NCBI RefSeq assembly: GCF_011682175.1
Contig: NZ_WHJG01000026.1
Span: 45,433 to 109,432, forward strand
Source of the DNA: Massilia frigida
GTDB lineage: Bacteria > Pseudomonadota > Gammaproteobacteria > Burkholderiales > Burkholderiaceae_D
DNA: 64,000 bases
Reading direction: 5' to 3'
The notes beneath the pieces are model-generated. The model worked only from the letters and a program-made list of their open reading frames with translations, ran no database searches and was not told the origin of the DNA. How positions within the stretch are numbered: the stretch's first letter is position 1; each line of letters opens with the position of its first letter. Of the stretch, positions 1-8,667 are shown one piece after another. The translations under genes were made by a program, and so were the position numbers.

Positions 1-135
1 CTGTATGACGTGCAGCGCATCGTCAACGGCGGCGAAACCAACTACATCAGCGCCACCCTGAGCCTGTACCTGGACGTGTACATCATCTTCCAGCACATGC
101 TGTCGCTGCTGGGCATGGGCGGCGAACGCGACTAA
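1..135 (+). CDS. Bax inhibitor-1/YccA family membrane protein, C-terminal end (partial)
   Basis: Frame 1 is open from the window edge to a TAA and encodes the last 44 residues of a protein. The tail (LYDVQRIVNGGETNY, then ATLSLYLD and a final hydrophobic helix ending in GGERD) matches the conserved end of YccA/Bax-inhibitor-1 family inner-membrane proteins, including the LYD and LSLYLD signatures of the last two transmembrane helices. In the family these are seven-helix proteins linked to modulation of FtsH or to ion leak. The start and most of the gene lie outside the window. A terminator hairpin follows directly. Confidence 0.8.
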   Translation: MYDVQRIVNGGETNYISATLSLYLDVYIIFQHMLSLLGMGGERD

Positions 136-151
136 GCGTTTCCTCCCCATG

Positions 152-181
152 AAAAAAGCCGACCCGCGGGTCGGCTTTTTT
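152..181. terminator. Bidirectional rho-independent terminator
   Basis: An A6 tract, the arms AGCCGACCC and GGGTCGGCT, and a T6 tract form a perfect hairpin usable on both strands. It sits between the end of the yccA-like gene (plus) and the end of rlmD (minus), so it probably ends both convergent transcripts. Confidence 0.9.
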
Positions 182-195
182 CATGCCTGCGAGAA

Positions 196-1536
196 TCAGG
201 CCAGGTCGAACACGGCCATCGATTCCACGTGCGAGGTGTGCGGGAACATGTTCACCACGCCCGCCTTTTTCAGCTGGTAGCCCGCTTCATGGATCAGGAT
301 GCCGGCATCGCGCGCCAGGGTGGACGGGCTGCACGACACATACACTATGCGTTTTGGCAACATCTCCGGATGGCTCAAGCGCAGGGCGGCCAGGGCTTGC
401 ACCAGCGCCATGGCGCCATCGCGCGGCGGATCGATCAGCATGCGGTCGAATTTGCCGAGCTCGACCAGGTCTTCCGCCGTCACCTCGAACAGGTTGCGCG
501 TCGAAAAGCTGGTTTTCTCCGACAAGCCATTCGCGCGCGCATTCGACAGGGCGCGCTCGGTCAGGGCGGTGCTGCCTTCGATCCCGACCACTTCCCTGCC
601 CTGCGTCGCCAGCGGCAAGGTGAAGTTGCCCAGGCCACAGAACAGGTCGGCCACGCGGTCGCTCGGCTGCACGTCCAGCAAATTGAGCGCCTTGCCGACC
701 AGCACGCGGTTGATATGGTGGTTGACCTGGGTAAAGTCGACCGGCTTGAACGGCATCTTCACGCCGAACTCGGGCAGGGTGTAATACAGTTCCTTGTCGA
801 GCGGATAGAAGGGCGCGGCCGTTTCCGGGCCCTTGGTTTGCAGCCACCACTGGATCTGCCACTGGTCGGCGAAGCTTTTGAGCAAGGTTTCATCGGCACC
901 CGTCAGGGGCGCCATGATGCGCAGCACCATGGCCGTGGTTTCTTCGCCGACCGCGATTTCGATCTGCGGCATCTGGTCGAAGATCGACAGGGCACCCACC
1001 AGCGCGCGCAGCGGCAGCAGCATGGCAGCCACGTGCGGCGGCAGGATCTTGCAGTCGCTCATGTCGGCCACGAAGGCCGAGCGCTTTTCGTGGAAGCCCA
1101 CCAGCACCGTATCTTTTTTGGCAACATGGCGCACCGACAGGCGCGCGCGGTAGCGGTAGCCCCAGGTCGGGCCATACATCGGGCGCATCACGTTTTCCGG
1201 CTTGACCTTGCCGATATGCCACAGATTATCTTCCAGCACGCGCTGCTTCATCGCCACCTGGGCCGACGGTTCCAGGTGCTGCATCGAGCAGCCGCCGCAA
1301 TTGTCGAAATGCGGGCATGTCGGCTCGACCCGCATCGACGAGGGCTTGTGCAGCACCGTCATGCGCGCCGCTTCCCAGTTTTTCTTCTTCTTGAAGGTAT
1401 GAAAGCTGACTTTTTCGCCCGGCAAGGCGCCCTCGACGAAAATGACCTTGCCCGGCGAACCGTCCTCGTTGGCGAGGTGGCCGACGCCGCGGGCGTCCAT
1501 GTCCAGGGATTTGATGTCGAGAATGGTGTCTTGCAT
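196..1536 (-). CDS. rlmD: 23S rRNA (uracil-1939-C5)-methyltransferase RlmD
   Basis: SAM-dependent m5U methyltransferase of the RlmD/TrmA family, 446 aa, acting on 23S rRNA in the cytoplasm. An N-terminal TRAM-like beta domain is followed by iron-sulfur cysteines (C74, C80, C83 in CPHFDNCGGC, and C162). The Rossmann SAM loop ADLFCGLGNF lies near 296-305, the IDPPRDG motif near 368-374, and the catalytic cysteine is in VSCSPSTLARD (about C402). The reading frame can be extended to a TTG at 1554, but I prefer the ATG at 1536 because family N-termini begin close to this point. No strong Shine-Dalgarno is visible for either start. It lies about 85 bp downstream of rpoS on the same strand and may be read from that operon. 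Confidence 0.92.
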   Translation of the reverse strand: MQDTILDIKSLDMDARGVGHLANEDGSPGKVIFVEGALPGEKVSFHTFKKKKNWEAARMTVLHKPSSMRVEPTCPHFDNCGGCSMQHLEPSAQVAMKQRVLEDNLWHIGKVKPENVMRPMYGPTWGYRYRARLSVRHVAKKDTVLVGFHEKRSAFVADMSDCKILPPHVAAMLLPLRALVGALSIFDQMPQIEIAVGEETTAMVLRIMAPLTGADETLLKSFADQWQIQWWLQTKGPETAAPFYPLDKELYYTLPEFGVKMPFKPVDFTQVNHHINRVLVGKALNLLDVQPSDRVADLFCGLGNFTLPLATQGREVVGIEGSTALTERALSNARANGLSEKTSFSTRNLFEVTAEDLVELGKFDRMLIDPPRDGAMALVQALAALRLSHPEMLPKRIVYVSCSPSTLARDAGILIHEAGYQLKKAGVVNMFPHTSHVESMAVFDLA

Positions 1537-1622
1537 GGCGAAAAACACGCGCAAGGCGTGTGCGGAAAGAGGATTAAAGGGGAACAGGAGAGGAGGCGCG
1601 CAGCCGTGTCAGCCCGCGCGCA

Positions 1623-2660
1623 TCATAGCAAGGAATCGCGTACCACGCCACGGGCGGCCATCGCCCGCTTCAGTTTGATCAAGGCTTCCTGCTGGATCTG
1701 GCGCACCCGCTCGCGCGTGACGCCCATCTCATCGGCCAGGGTTTCCAGGGTGGCCGGATCGTCGTTGTCCAGGCCGAAACGGCGCATGATGACGATGCGC
1801 TGCTTGTCCGGCAAGCGCGTGAGCCAGTCGCGCACCAGCACCGTCATTTCGTGATGTTCGGCGCGGGCGTCGGGGCTATCCTCGGCGTCGCCAGGCAGCA
1901 TGTCCATCAGGCTCGACTGCGGATCGTTGTCGAGCGGGGCGTCGAGCGAAGTAGCGTGTTCGGACAGGGCCAGGATATCCTGCACTTCCTCGACCGGACG
2001 CCCGACCAGGTGGGCGATGTCTTCGGCGCTGGCATCCTTGCCGTTGCGGTGCTGGGCTTCGAGGTGGTACTTGGCGCGCAGGATCTGGTTCAGCTCGCGC
2101 ACCATGTGCACCGGCAGGCGCACCGTGCGCGCCTGGTTCATGATGGCGCGCTCGATGCTCTGGCGGATCCACCAGGTGGCATAGGTGGAAAAGCGGAAGC
2201 CGCGCTCCGGCTCGAACTTGTCGATGGCGCGCATCAGGCCGATATTGCCTTCCTCGATCATGTCGAGCAGCACCACGCCGCGGTTGATGTAATGCTTGGC
2301 GATCGATACCACCAGCCGCAGATTGTGCTCGATCATGGTCTGGCGCGCGGAAAAGTCGCCGGCCTTGGCCAGGGTGGCGAAATGCACTTCCTGGGGCGCG
2401 GTCAGCAGGGGACGGGTGCCGATCTGGTTCAGGTAGTGCTGGGTGGTATCGGTCGACAGTTCGGCCGCCAGCACTTTTTTCAGTTCATCGACGCTTTCGA
2501 GCACGGCCCCGGCCACCGGCACCGGATCGGCATCGACCTCGCCATCGGGGCCGGATGGCGCATCCGGGTCGATGTCGGGGTCGACGTCGGCGTCGGCCGG
2601 GTCGTCCGAAAATTCATCCGGACCCGGATCGTCGCCTTGCTGGTAGCTCGAATGCGTCAT
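1623..2660 (-). CDS. rpoS: RNA polymerase sigma factor RpoS (sigma-38)
   Basis: Stationary-phase and general-stress sigma factor, 345 aa. The first ~75 residues are very acidic and Pro/Asp rich. Region 1.2 follows ([11 protein letters not shown]), then region 2 with the core-binding and -10 recognition helices ([45 protein letters not shown]), region 3 and region 4.2 with the [21 protein letters not shown]. An upstream in-frame extension to 2858 overlaps nlpD and is rejected; the ATG at 2660 ([10 protein letters not shown]) is chosen. It lies 34 bp after nlpD. In proteobacteria rpoS is commonly transcribed from a promoter inside nlpD, which this layout would allow. Confidence 0.96.
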   Translation of the reverse strand: MTHSSYQQGDDPGPDEFSDDPADADVDPDIDPDAPSGPDGEVDADPVPVAGAVLESVDELKKVLAAELSTDTTQHYLNQIGTRPLLTAPQEVHFATLAKAGDFSARQTMIEHNLRLVVSIAKHYINRGVVLLDMIEEGNIGLMRAIDKFEPERGFRFSTYATWWIRQSIERAIMNQARTVRLPVHMVRELNQILRAKYHLEAQHRNGKDASAEDIAHLVGRPVEEVQDILALSEHATSLDAPLDNDPQSSLMDMLPGDAEDSPDARAEHHEMTVLVRDWLTRLPDKQRIVIMRRFGLDNDDPATLETLADEMGVTRERVRQIQQEALIKLKRAMAARGVVRDSLL

Positions 2661-2694
2661 GAAGGGTCCACGGGACGTTCTCAGTAATACGTTC

Positions 2695-3651
2695 TCAGCG
2701 GTTAGGCAGGAAGCGCGAAGGATCGACCGGCTTGCCCTGCTGGCGGATCTCGAAGTGCAGCTTGACCGTATCGGCGTCCGAATCGCCCATTTCGGCAATG
2801 ATCTGGCCCTTGTTGACGCTCTGCCCTTCCTTGACCACGATGCTGCGGTTATGGGCATAGGCGGACAGCAGGCTGTTGCTGTGCTTCACAATCACCAGAT
2901 TACCATAACCGCGGATGCCACTGCCCGCGTACATGACTTTTCCGGCGCCGGCCGCCATGACTTGCTGGCCAGCCTTGCCGGCGATATCGATGCCCTTGTT
3001 CTTGCCTTCGTCAAAGGTGGCGACGATCTTGCCGTCCGACGGCCACATCCAGCTCAGTTTATCGTCGTCGGTGGCGCTCACGGTGGTGCCGGGCGCGACC
3101 ACGGGCGGCGGTGCCACCGCCACGGCCGGCGGATGCGCTTCGCGCTCGGGCTTGTCGGCCGGCTTCGGCTCCGGCTTGCTGGTGCCGCCCTCGCCTTTTT
3201 GCAGTTCGGCCAGCGCGGCATCGCTGTACGGACGCTTGTCGGCGCGCGGCGAGCTCTTCCTGACCACATCCGGCGCCGGCGGCGGCGTTGGCTTTTTCGG
3301 TTCCGACGGCGGCGGCATGTCGATCTTACTGATCACGACGTTGTCCGGCGGAATCACGCGCAGCACCTGGTCAACCTTGATATCGTTTGGATTGGCCAGA
3401 TTGTTCCAGACCACCAGGTCGCGGTAATTCTGGCCGTGGTCGAGCGCGATGCGGATCAGGGTGTCGCCCTTTTTGACCGTGTACATGCCACGTTCATCCT
3501 TGGATTCATCGACCGTGCGCGGCACCCGGTTGTCGGCAGCCGGCAGGCGGTCGACCACCGGCGCGGCGCGGCGGGGAGCGGTGGTACAGGCGCTGAGCAG
3601 GCCGAGAGTGAGGAACAGCAGGGGAAGATGGCTTGTGTATTTCATTCTCAT
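2695..3651 (-). CDS. nlpD: Murein hydrolase activator NlpD (LysM/M23 lipoprotein)
   Basis: Outer-membrane lipoprotein, 318 aa, of the NlpD family, which activates periplasmic amidases at the division septum. The signal peptide ends in lipobox LLSAC (Cys22). A LysM domain lies at about 56-100 ([10 protein letters not shown]...VDQVLRV), followed by a Pro/Lys-rich linker and a C-terminal M23 domain at about 205-318. The zinc ligands expected of a working M23 peptidase are not all there: the HxxxD position reads KGIDIAG and the last HxH reads KLH, as in the regulatory NlpD/EnvC group. Two in-frame ATGs (3651 and 3645) are possible starts. Upstream is pcm, downstream rpoS. Confidence 0.93.
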   Translation of the reverse strand: MRMKYTSHLPLLFLTLGLLSACTTAPRRAAPVVDRLPAADNRVPRTVDESKDERGMYTVKKGDTLIRIALDHGQNYRDLVVWNNLANPNDIKVDQVLRVIPPDNVVISKIDMPPPSEPKKPTPPPAPDVVRKSSPRADKRPYSDAALAELQKGEGGTSKPEPKPADKPEREAHPPAVAVAPPPVVAPGTTVSATDDDKLSWMWPSDGKIVATFDEGKNKGIDIAGKAGQQVMAAGAGKVMYAGSGIRGYGNLVIVKHSNSLLSAYAHNRSIVVKEGQSVNKGQIIAEMGDSDADTVKLHFEIRQQGKPVDPSRFLPNR

Positions 3652-3714
3652 GTTATGTGTGTCGTGTTCTTTTAAGCTAAGGCGCGCACCATGGGGCGCA
3701 GGCCGGGCGAACGC

Positions 3715-4623
3715 TTAAACGGTGCCCGGGCGCAAGGGCACGAAGTGGCAGCCTTCCAGGGTTTCGCTCATCCATTCGGCCTTGCCGGTGCGGGTGATCA
3801 ATTGCAGGTGCTGGACCTGCGCACCCACCGGGGCGACCAGGCGGCCGCCCACGTTGAGCTGCTCCAGCAGTGCCTGCGGCACTTCCAGACCGGCCGCAGC
3901 CAGGATGATACCGTCGAATGGGGCGGCTTGGGGCAAGCCTAGCATACCATCTCCGTAGTGCAAGCGCAGATTCACGATGCGCAGGTGGCGCAGATTGGTC
4001 TTGGCCAGCTCGTGCAATTGACGAATCCGCTCGACCGAATACACCTCTTTGGCGATGCACGAGAGCACCGCCGCCTGGTAGCCGCAGCCGGTGCCGATCT
4101 CCAGCACCCGGTTCAGGGAGGCGCCGTTGCGCAGCACTTCGAGCATGCGCGCCACGATGTAGGGACGCGAAATGGTCTGGTTGTGGCCGATCGGCAAGGA
4201 GGCATCGATATACGCCTGGGCCGACAGGGCCGGCTCGATGAAGCGGTGGCGCTGCACGGTTTCGAGCGCGCCCAGCACCACCGTATCCTTGACGCCCTGG
4301 CGCGCCACGCGCGCCACCATGGCGCGCCGGATCGCGTCCGACACGCCCATGTCGGGCCGCGGCGCCACCAGCGGCAGCGGCTGGGCGCGCAGCAAGGCGT
4401 CGCTGTGCGACTTCGAGGGCGAAGCCGCCACCCGCGGCACGTAGGCCTTCGCGCCGTTCGGCTGCGCGCCGTTGCCGGCGGCATTCCGGGTTGCGGTCTG
4501 GGGCGTCGCCACTTGCGGTTTGGCAACCCTGGCGGGCGCAAACGCCGGACTCTTGCGCGCATCGCCCGTCACCGACGACAGCGGCAAGGGGAAAGTGCTG
4601 CGTTTGTCCGGCTTGTCGCTCAT
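3715..4623 (-). CDS. pcm: Protein-L-isoaspartate O-methyltransferase
   Basis: SAM-dependent repair enzyme that methylates L-isoaspartyl residues in aged proteins; 302 aa. The catalytic domain (about 90-302) has the family marker [15 protein letters not shown] near 146-160 and the SAM loop [11 protein letters not shown] near 173-183. The first ~85 residues are an Ala/Pro/Lys-rich extension, since the family is usually about 210 aa; similar long forms are seen in Burkholderiales. Its ATG overlaps the TGA of surE (ATGA), indicating translational coupling. Confidence 0.95.
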   Translation of the reverse strand: MSDKPDKRSTFPLPLSSVTGDARKSPAFAPARVAKPQVATPQTATRNAAGNGAQPNGAKAYVPRVAASPSKSHSDALLRAQPLPLVAPRPDMGVSDAIRRAMVARVARQGVKDTVVLGALETVQRHRFIEPALSAQAYIDASLPIGHNQTISRPYIVARMLEVLRNGASLNRVLEIGTGCGYQAAVLSCIAKEVYSVERIRQLHELAKTNLRHLRIVNLRLHYGDGMLGLPQAAPFDGIILAAAGLEVPQALLEQLNVGGRLVAPVGAQVQHLQLITRTGKAEWMSETLEGCHFVPLRPGTV

Positions 4624-5357
4624 GCCAGTGCGCCCGACAGCAGCGCCAGCTGGTCGCGATGGGTCAGGTCGACCTGGAGCGGGGTGATCGAGACCTCGCC
4701 CTGGGCGGTGGCATGGAAATCGGTGCCCTCGCCGGCATCGCGCGTGGCGCCCGGCGGCCCGATCCAGAAAATTTCGCGCCCGCGCGGGTCGCGCCCGCGG
4801 ATCACCGGCTCGGCCTGGTGACGCCGCCCCAGCCGGGTCGCGCGCACCGTGCCCAGGGCTGCGTAGGGCAGGTTCGGAATGTTCACGTTGAGCAAGTATG
4901 GCGATGGCAGCGCGTCGAAGCGGCGCAGCACGATGTCGCGCGCCAGGCGGGCGGCGGCATCGATGTGCTCCCAGCCGTGCGCCACCTGGGAAAAGGCGAT
5001 CGCCGGAATGCCGAACAGATAACCCTCGGTCGCGGCCGCCACCGTGCCGGAATACAGGGTGTCGTCGCCCATGTTCTGGCCATTGTTGATGCCGGACACC
5101 ACCAGGTCGGGGCGGTAGTCGAGCATGCCGGTCAGGGCGATGTGGACGCAGTCGGTCGGGGTACCGTTGACGAAGTAAAAGCCGTTGGCCGCCTGTTGCA
5201 CTGACAGCGGGCGGTCCAGCGACAGTGAATTGGACGCGCCGGAGCGGTTGCTGTCGGGCGCCACGACGACGATCTCGGCCACCTGGGCGAGCGCCTCGGC
5301 CAGGGCCTGGATGCCGGGAGCGAGGTAGCCGTCGTCATTGCTGATAAGAATTCTCAT
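4620..5357 (-). CDS. surE: 5'/3'-nucleotidase SurE
   Basis: Metal-dependent nucleoside-monophosphate phosphatase linked to stationary-phase survival; 245 aa, the usual family length. The N-terminal metal-binding motif ILISNDDG (Asp-Asp at 8-9), then [23 protein letters not shown] and [19 protein letters not shown] are the SurE signatures. It is the first gene of surE-pcm-nlpD-rpoS(-rlmD), a classical proteobacterial operon order. A tandem repeat lies just upstream. Confidence 0.96.
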   Translation of the reverse strand: MRILISNDDGYLAPGIQALAEALAQVAEIVVVAPDSNRSGASNSLSLDRPLSVQQAANGFYFVNGTPTDCVHIALTGMLDYRPDLVVSGINNGQNMGDDTLYSGTVAAATEGYLFGIPAIAFSQVAHGWEHIDAAARLARDIVLRRFDALPSPYLLNVNIPNLPYAALGTVRATRLGRRHQAEPVIRGRDPRGREIFWIGPPGATRDAGEGTDFHATAQGEVSITPLQVDLTHRDQLALLSGALA

Positions 5358-5418
5358 GCACCGATTTTACCCGATGCAATGAGCGCCACGCTGGCCCGCG
5401 CCCAACAAATTATGCGGC

Positions 5419-5490
5419 GTGCTACGCGACACGCTACGCGACGTGCTAGGCGACGCGCTAGGCGACGCGCTAGGCGACGCGCTAGGCGAC
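5419..5490. repeat. 12-bp tandem repeat, six units
   Basis: Six consecutive 12-bp units of consensus GYGCTAVGCGAC. The last three (5455-5490) are identical GCGCTAGGCGAC, the first three differ at one or two positions. The array fills the gap between the end of the TPR gene (5507) and the start of surE (5357). Twelve is a multiple of three and the units code for a Ser/Ala/Pro-rich stretch in one minus frame, but no real gene uses it. Confidence 0.95.
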
Positions 5491-5506
5491 GCGCGCCAGC
5501 CGGGCC

Positions 5507-7867
5507 TTAGCGGGCGCTGACCGGGCGCCCGCCGACGGCATCGGTCAGCGCCTGTTGCAGTGCCGACACTTCGTCCTGGGCGAAAGCGAGCAGCGCATCC
5601 TTGTCGTTGTTGCGCTGATAGACCTGCTTGATCAGGGCCACCCCGCGCAGGCGCAGCAGCGGCGGCACATGGCGCCGCAACACGCTTTTGCGCAGGCTGT
5701 CGGCCAGCACGCGCGCCTCGCGCTCGCTGCGCTGGTCGATCAATTCCTGCAGCTGGGCCAGCTTGTGCGCGAGGCCGTCGCTGCCGTCGGCGGCGTCGAG
5801 GATGCCGCTGCGCCGCGCGCCGCCCGGCTGCCCGCTGTCGGGCAGCTTGCGCGCCTCGCCGCCATAGCCATGGCGCGCCGGGGCCGGGTCGCTCTCGCGG
5901 GCGGGCGCGTCGCCCGTGCCGCGCGCCTGCTCGCGCATGTCGACCAGTTTCTGGCGCAGGCGCCGCGCCGCGTCCAGGTCGCCCTGCTCGCTCAGGGTCG
6001 AGGCCAGCCGGGTCTGGCTGGTGATGGTGTCGGGATGGTCGGCCCCGAGGCAGCGCTCGCGGCTTTTGGCCAACAGTTCGAGCATCCCGCGCACCCCGCC
6101 CAGGTCGCTCTGGGCCGCCATGATCTCGGCCAGCAGTTCGCGCGCCTGCATCGTGGCTGGATGGTCGGGCCCGGCGTGGCGTTCGCGCGCGCCGGCCACC
6201 CCTTCCTGCAGCTTGCGCGCATTGCCCAGGTCGCCCAATTCCAGCAGCAGGGCCGCCAATTGCTGGGCGCAGCGCAGGCTGTCCTCGTGCTCGCCGCCGA
6301 GCAGGCGCTCGCGTCCTTCCAGCACCCGTTCGAAGACCATGCGCGCGCGGCTGAATTCGCCGTGGCGGGCCAGGGTCTGGGCCTGCCCCGCCAGGCGGTC
6401 GAGGGTGAGCATGTGGCCGCAGCCGAGCACGCGCTCGCTGGCCTCGATCAGCTGTTCGTGCAGGGCCAGCGCACGCGCGAAGTCGCCGCCCTCGGCCAGG
6501 GTGGCGGCCAGCGCGGCGCGCGCGGCCAGGGTGTCGGGATGGTCGGTCCCGAGCAGGCGCACGCAATCGTCGGCCAGCAACTCTTGCAGCAGGCGCGCCT
6601 CGGCCAGGCGGCCCTGCTGGCGCAGCAGCGCCGCCAGCAGGGCCCGGCTGGCGCGGGTGTCGGCATGCTCGTCGCCGAGCAGGCGCTGGCGCAGGCTGGT
6701 GCTTTCTTCGAAGCAGGCGATGGCTTCCTCGACCCGCCCCGTGCCCTGGTACAGCACGCCGAGCTGGTGCAGGTCGAGCGCCAGCGGCAGCGACAGCGCG
6801 GTGGCGCTGCCGCGCCCGAGGCGCTCGCGCGCCGCGCCGATGGCGGCGCACAGGCAAACCTCGGCGTGCGATTGCCAGGGAAAGTAATTGCCGCTCATCC
6901 AGTCGAGCAAGGTGGAAAAGGTGCGCGCCAGCGAAAAGCGGTCGCCATCGCGGCCGGCGCCGGGCGCGAACGCATCGCCGGCGGCCACGGCATGGATCTG
7001 CTGCAACTGGATTTCATCGAAATAGCTGTCGAGCGACACCCGGGCCACGCCGTACCACTGGCGCAGCAATTGCTCGATCACGCTCTGGTAGCCGGGCAGC
7101 GCGCGCTGCGAATCGCCACGGCGCCACTGCTGGCGGCGCTGCACGTCGGCGCTGTCGACCGAAGCTGGCAGCGGGTAGACCAGCAGCGGGCGCTGTTCGT
7201 CCTCGTGGCAACAGCGGTAATCGATGGCGCGCGTGACCGCCCCGGCCAGCCCGTCCAGGCTGCGCTGGCTGGGCGTGAACACGGCCACCAGCCGGCGCGG
7301 CAGCAGGGTGGTGCAGATGCTGACGGCGGCCGAGCGCCCGCTGGGCGCATCGACCAGCACATGCGCGAAACGCTGCGCCAGATAGTCGCCGAAACAGCGG
7401 AACAGGGCCGGACAGGCATCGAACAAGCCATCCCAGTCGAACTGGTCGGCGCGTTCGCCGTAACTGTCGTCGAAGCGGCCGGCGCGCATCAGGTACAGCG
7501 GGCGGCTCTGGTCGACCCGCTCGACGAAGGGTTCCCAGTCGACCGCGTCGAGCACCTGGCGCGCCAGCGCCGCATCGTCGCGCGCCGCCGGGCCGCGCCC
7601 GAGCAGGCGCAGGTGATCGCGGCACGCCTGGAAGTATTCCAGCAGGCCCGGCCGTTCAGCGGGGCGCCCGGCGTCCTGGTGCAGGCCGGGCGCGGCGGTA
7701 TCGAAGTCGATCATCAGCACCGGCACGGTTGCGTTGTGCCGCCCGGCCAGCAGCAGCGCCATGCTCGACAGGGCCATGCTGCGCGCCGGGCCGCTCTCGA
7801 ACGAGTAGAAGGTCGTCACCTCGCCCGGGCTGGCCAGGGGCGGTAGAGTAATGCGTTTGATTTCCAT
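5507..7867 (-). CDS. KGGVGR-type ATPase-like/TPR protein with degenerate P-loop
   Basis: 786 aa in three parts. Residues 1 to ~330 resemble the ParA/MinD-like 'KGGVGR-motif variant' ATPase domain: TTFYSFESGPARSMALSS sits where TFYSFKGGVGRTMALAN is expected, followed by VLMIDFDTAAPGL (Walker A'-like Asp) near 50-62 and HVLVDAPSG near 185. The P-loop lysine and glycines are replaced (ESGPAR, residues 24-29), so nucleotide hydrolysis is doubtful. Residues ~360-620 are kinesin-light-chain-type TPRs of ~42 aa, each with an HxDT-like signature (HADT, HPDT, HMLT, HEDS, HPAT, HPDT). The last ~130 residues are charged and helical. AGAGGAG lies 5 nt before the ATG. It is 10 bp behind the TIR gene on the same strand, so they form a two-gene unit. 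The architecture recalls the TPR component of actinobacterial FxSxx-COOH (Fxs) clusters. Substrate and role are unknown. Confidence 0.8.
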   Translation of the reverse strand: MEIKRITLPPLASPGEVTTFYSFESGPARSMALSSMALLLAGRHNATVPVLMIDFDTAAPGLHQDAGRPAERPGLLEYFQACRDHLRLLGRGPAARDDAALARQVLDAVDWEPFVERVDQSRPLYLMRAGRFDDSYGERADQFDWDGLFDACPALFRCFGDYLAQRFAHVLVDAPSGRSAAVSICTTLLPRRLVAVFTPSQRSLDGLAGAVTRAIDYRCCHEDEQRPLLVYPLPASVDSADVQRRQQWRRGDSQRALPGYQSVIEQLLRQWYGVARVSLDSYFDEIQLQQIHAVAAGDAFAPGAGRDGDRFSLARTFSTLLDWMSGNYFPWQSHAEVCLCAAIGAARERLGRGSATALSLPLALDLHQLGVLYQGTGRVEEAIACFEESTSLRQRLLGDEHADTRASRALLAALLRQQGRLAEARLLQELLADDCVRLLGTDHPDTLAARAALAATLAEGGDFARALALHEQLIEASERVLGCGHMLTLDRLAGQAQTLARHGEFSRARMVFERVLEGRERLLGGEHEDSLRCAQQLAALLLELGDLGNARKLQEGVAGARERHAGPDHPATMQARELLAEIMAAQSDLGGVRGMLELLAKSRERCLGADHPDTITSQTRLASTLSEQGDLDAARRLRQKLVDMREQARGTGDAPARESDPAPARHGYGGEARKLPDSGQPGGARRSGILDAADGSDGLAHKLAQLQELIDQRSEREARVLADSLRKSVLRRHVPPLLRLRGVALIKQVYQRNNDKDALLAFAQDEVSALQQALTDAVGGRPVSAR

Positions 7868-7877
7868 GTTGCTCCTC

Positions 7878-8489
7878 TTATTTTTTCGGAAAAGTCAGAT
7901 CCGGCAGATCGCGCCACACGGGTGGGACATCGGGAAGCACGAATTGGTTGCAATCATGGCCGACGGGGGTGTACTTTTTTAGGTATTCATATTGGATGAC
8001 AATCCTGTTCACGATTTTCTTGATATCGGGCAGGAACTCGGGATGCGATTTCAAGTCGCCCGTCGCCATCGTGAAATGCGAAAAATCCACGTAAAAGCTG
8101 GACGCGGCGATCTGGGGCGGCAGGCGGGCCGGATGCATGGTCATGATCACCGGAATGATCAGGTGGCTGGGCAAGGTGTACCAGCGACTTCGCTCGGCCT
8201 CGAGCGCCTGCATGGCGGCGAACTCGCGCCGCGTATAGCCATGCGCCTCGTACTTGGGCGTGTAGATCAGGATCATGGTCACGCTCTCGCACAGCGCGCG
8301 CGCGATGCGGCGGTCGATATCGTCGCCGCCGCCGAGCTGTTCCGTATCAATGAACAGCTCGTCTTCATTGTCAAAATACGGTTCCAGATAGCAGCGGATG
8401 GCATCCGACAGGGCAATCTTGAACGCGTTCATCAGTCCATCGCGGCGGCCGTGGGCGTAACTAAAGAAACAGCCATAACGGATTGCCAT
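7878..8489 (-). CDS. TIR-domain protein (FxsC-like)
   Basis: 203 aa. The N-terminus YGCFFSYAHGRRDG is a TIR first strand/box 1, LFIDTEQLGGGDDIDRRIARAL (about 45-66) covers the second strand and BB-loop, and VTMILIYTPKY then YTRREFAAM (about 70-93) the next strand and helix. Glu89 in YTRREF is where NADase TIRs place the catalytic Glu of their WCxxE-type motif. I chose the ATG at 8489 over an open extension to 8618 because GGAGAGGGAGG lies just upstream and the TIR fold begins there. It is followed after 10 bp by the TPR/pseudo-ATPase gene. TIR proteins of bacteria act in NAD-consuming or nucleotide-signalling immunity; whether this one is an enzyme is inference. Confidence 0.8.
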   Translation of the reverse strand: MAIRYGCFFSYAHGRRDGLMNAFKIALSDAIRCYLEPYFDNEDELFIDTEQLGGGDDIDRRIARALCESVTMILIYTPKYEAHGYTRREFAAMQALEAERSRWYTLPSHLIIPVIMTMHPARLPPQIAASSFYVDFSHFTMATGDLKSHPEFLPDIKKIVNRIVIQYEYLKKYTPVGHDCNQFVLPDVPPVWRDLPDLTFPKK

Positions 8490-8667
8490 GTCAGCCTCCC
8501 TCTCCTGTGGTCCCACTGAAGCGCTCGCGCTGTCGACTTTAACAAGCGCGACAGAGGTGGCCTTGCGCGTACGCAAACGGCTTGGCGGCCCGCCAGCGCG
8601 GAATTCAGGCATAATCAAAAAACCAAACGGTCGTACTATTTTTTAACAATACTCATCGGAGACACCA

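Noticed and set aside
5419..5490. Tandem repeat as a possible CRISPR array
   Set aside because: Units are 12 bp and directly adjacent with no spacers, and no cas genes are present.
5367..6857. 496-codon minus-strand frame ending in Ser-Ala-Pro repeats
   Set aside because: It overlaps the TPR gene in another frame and its repeat tail comes only from the 12-bp tandem repeat. Arg/Ala-rich composition is typical of an off-frame translation.
5507..8489. Assigning the TIR/TPR pair to a complete FxSxx-COOH (Fxs) system
   Set aside because: I find no short peptide ending in FxSxx and no radical-SAM maturase gene in the flanks, so only resemblance is claimed.
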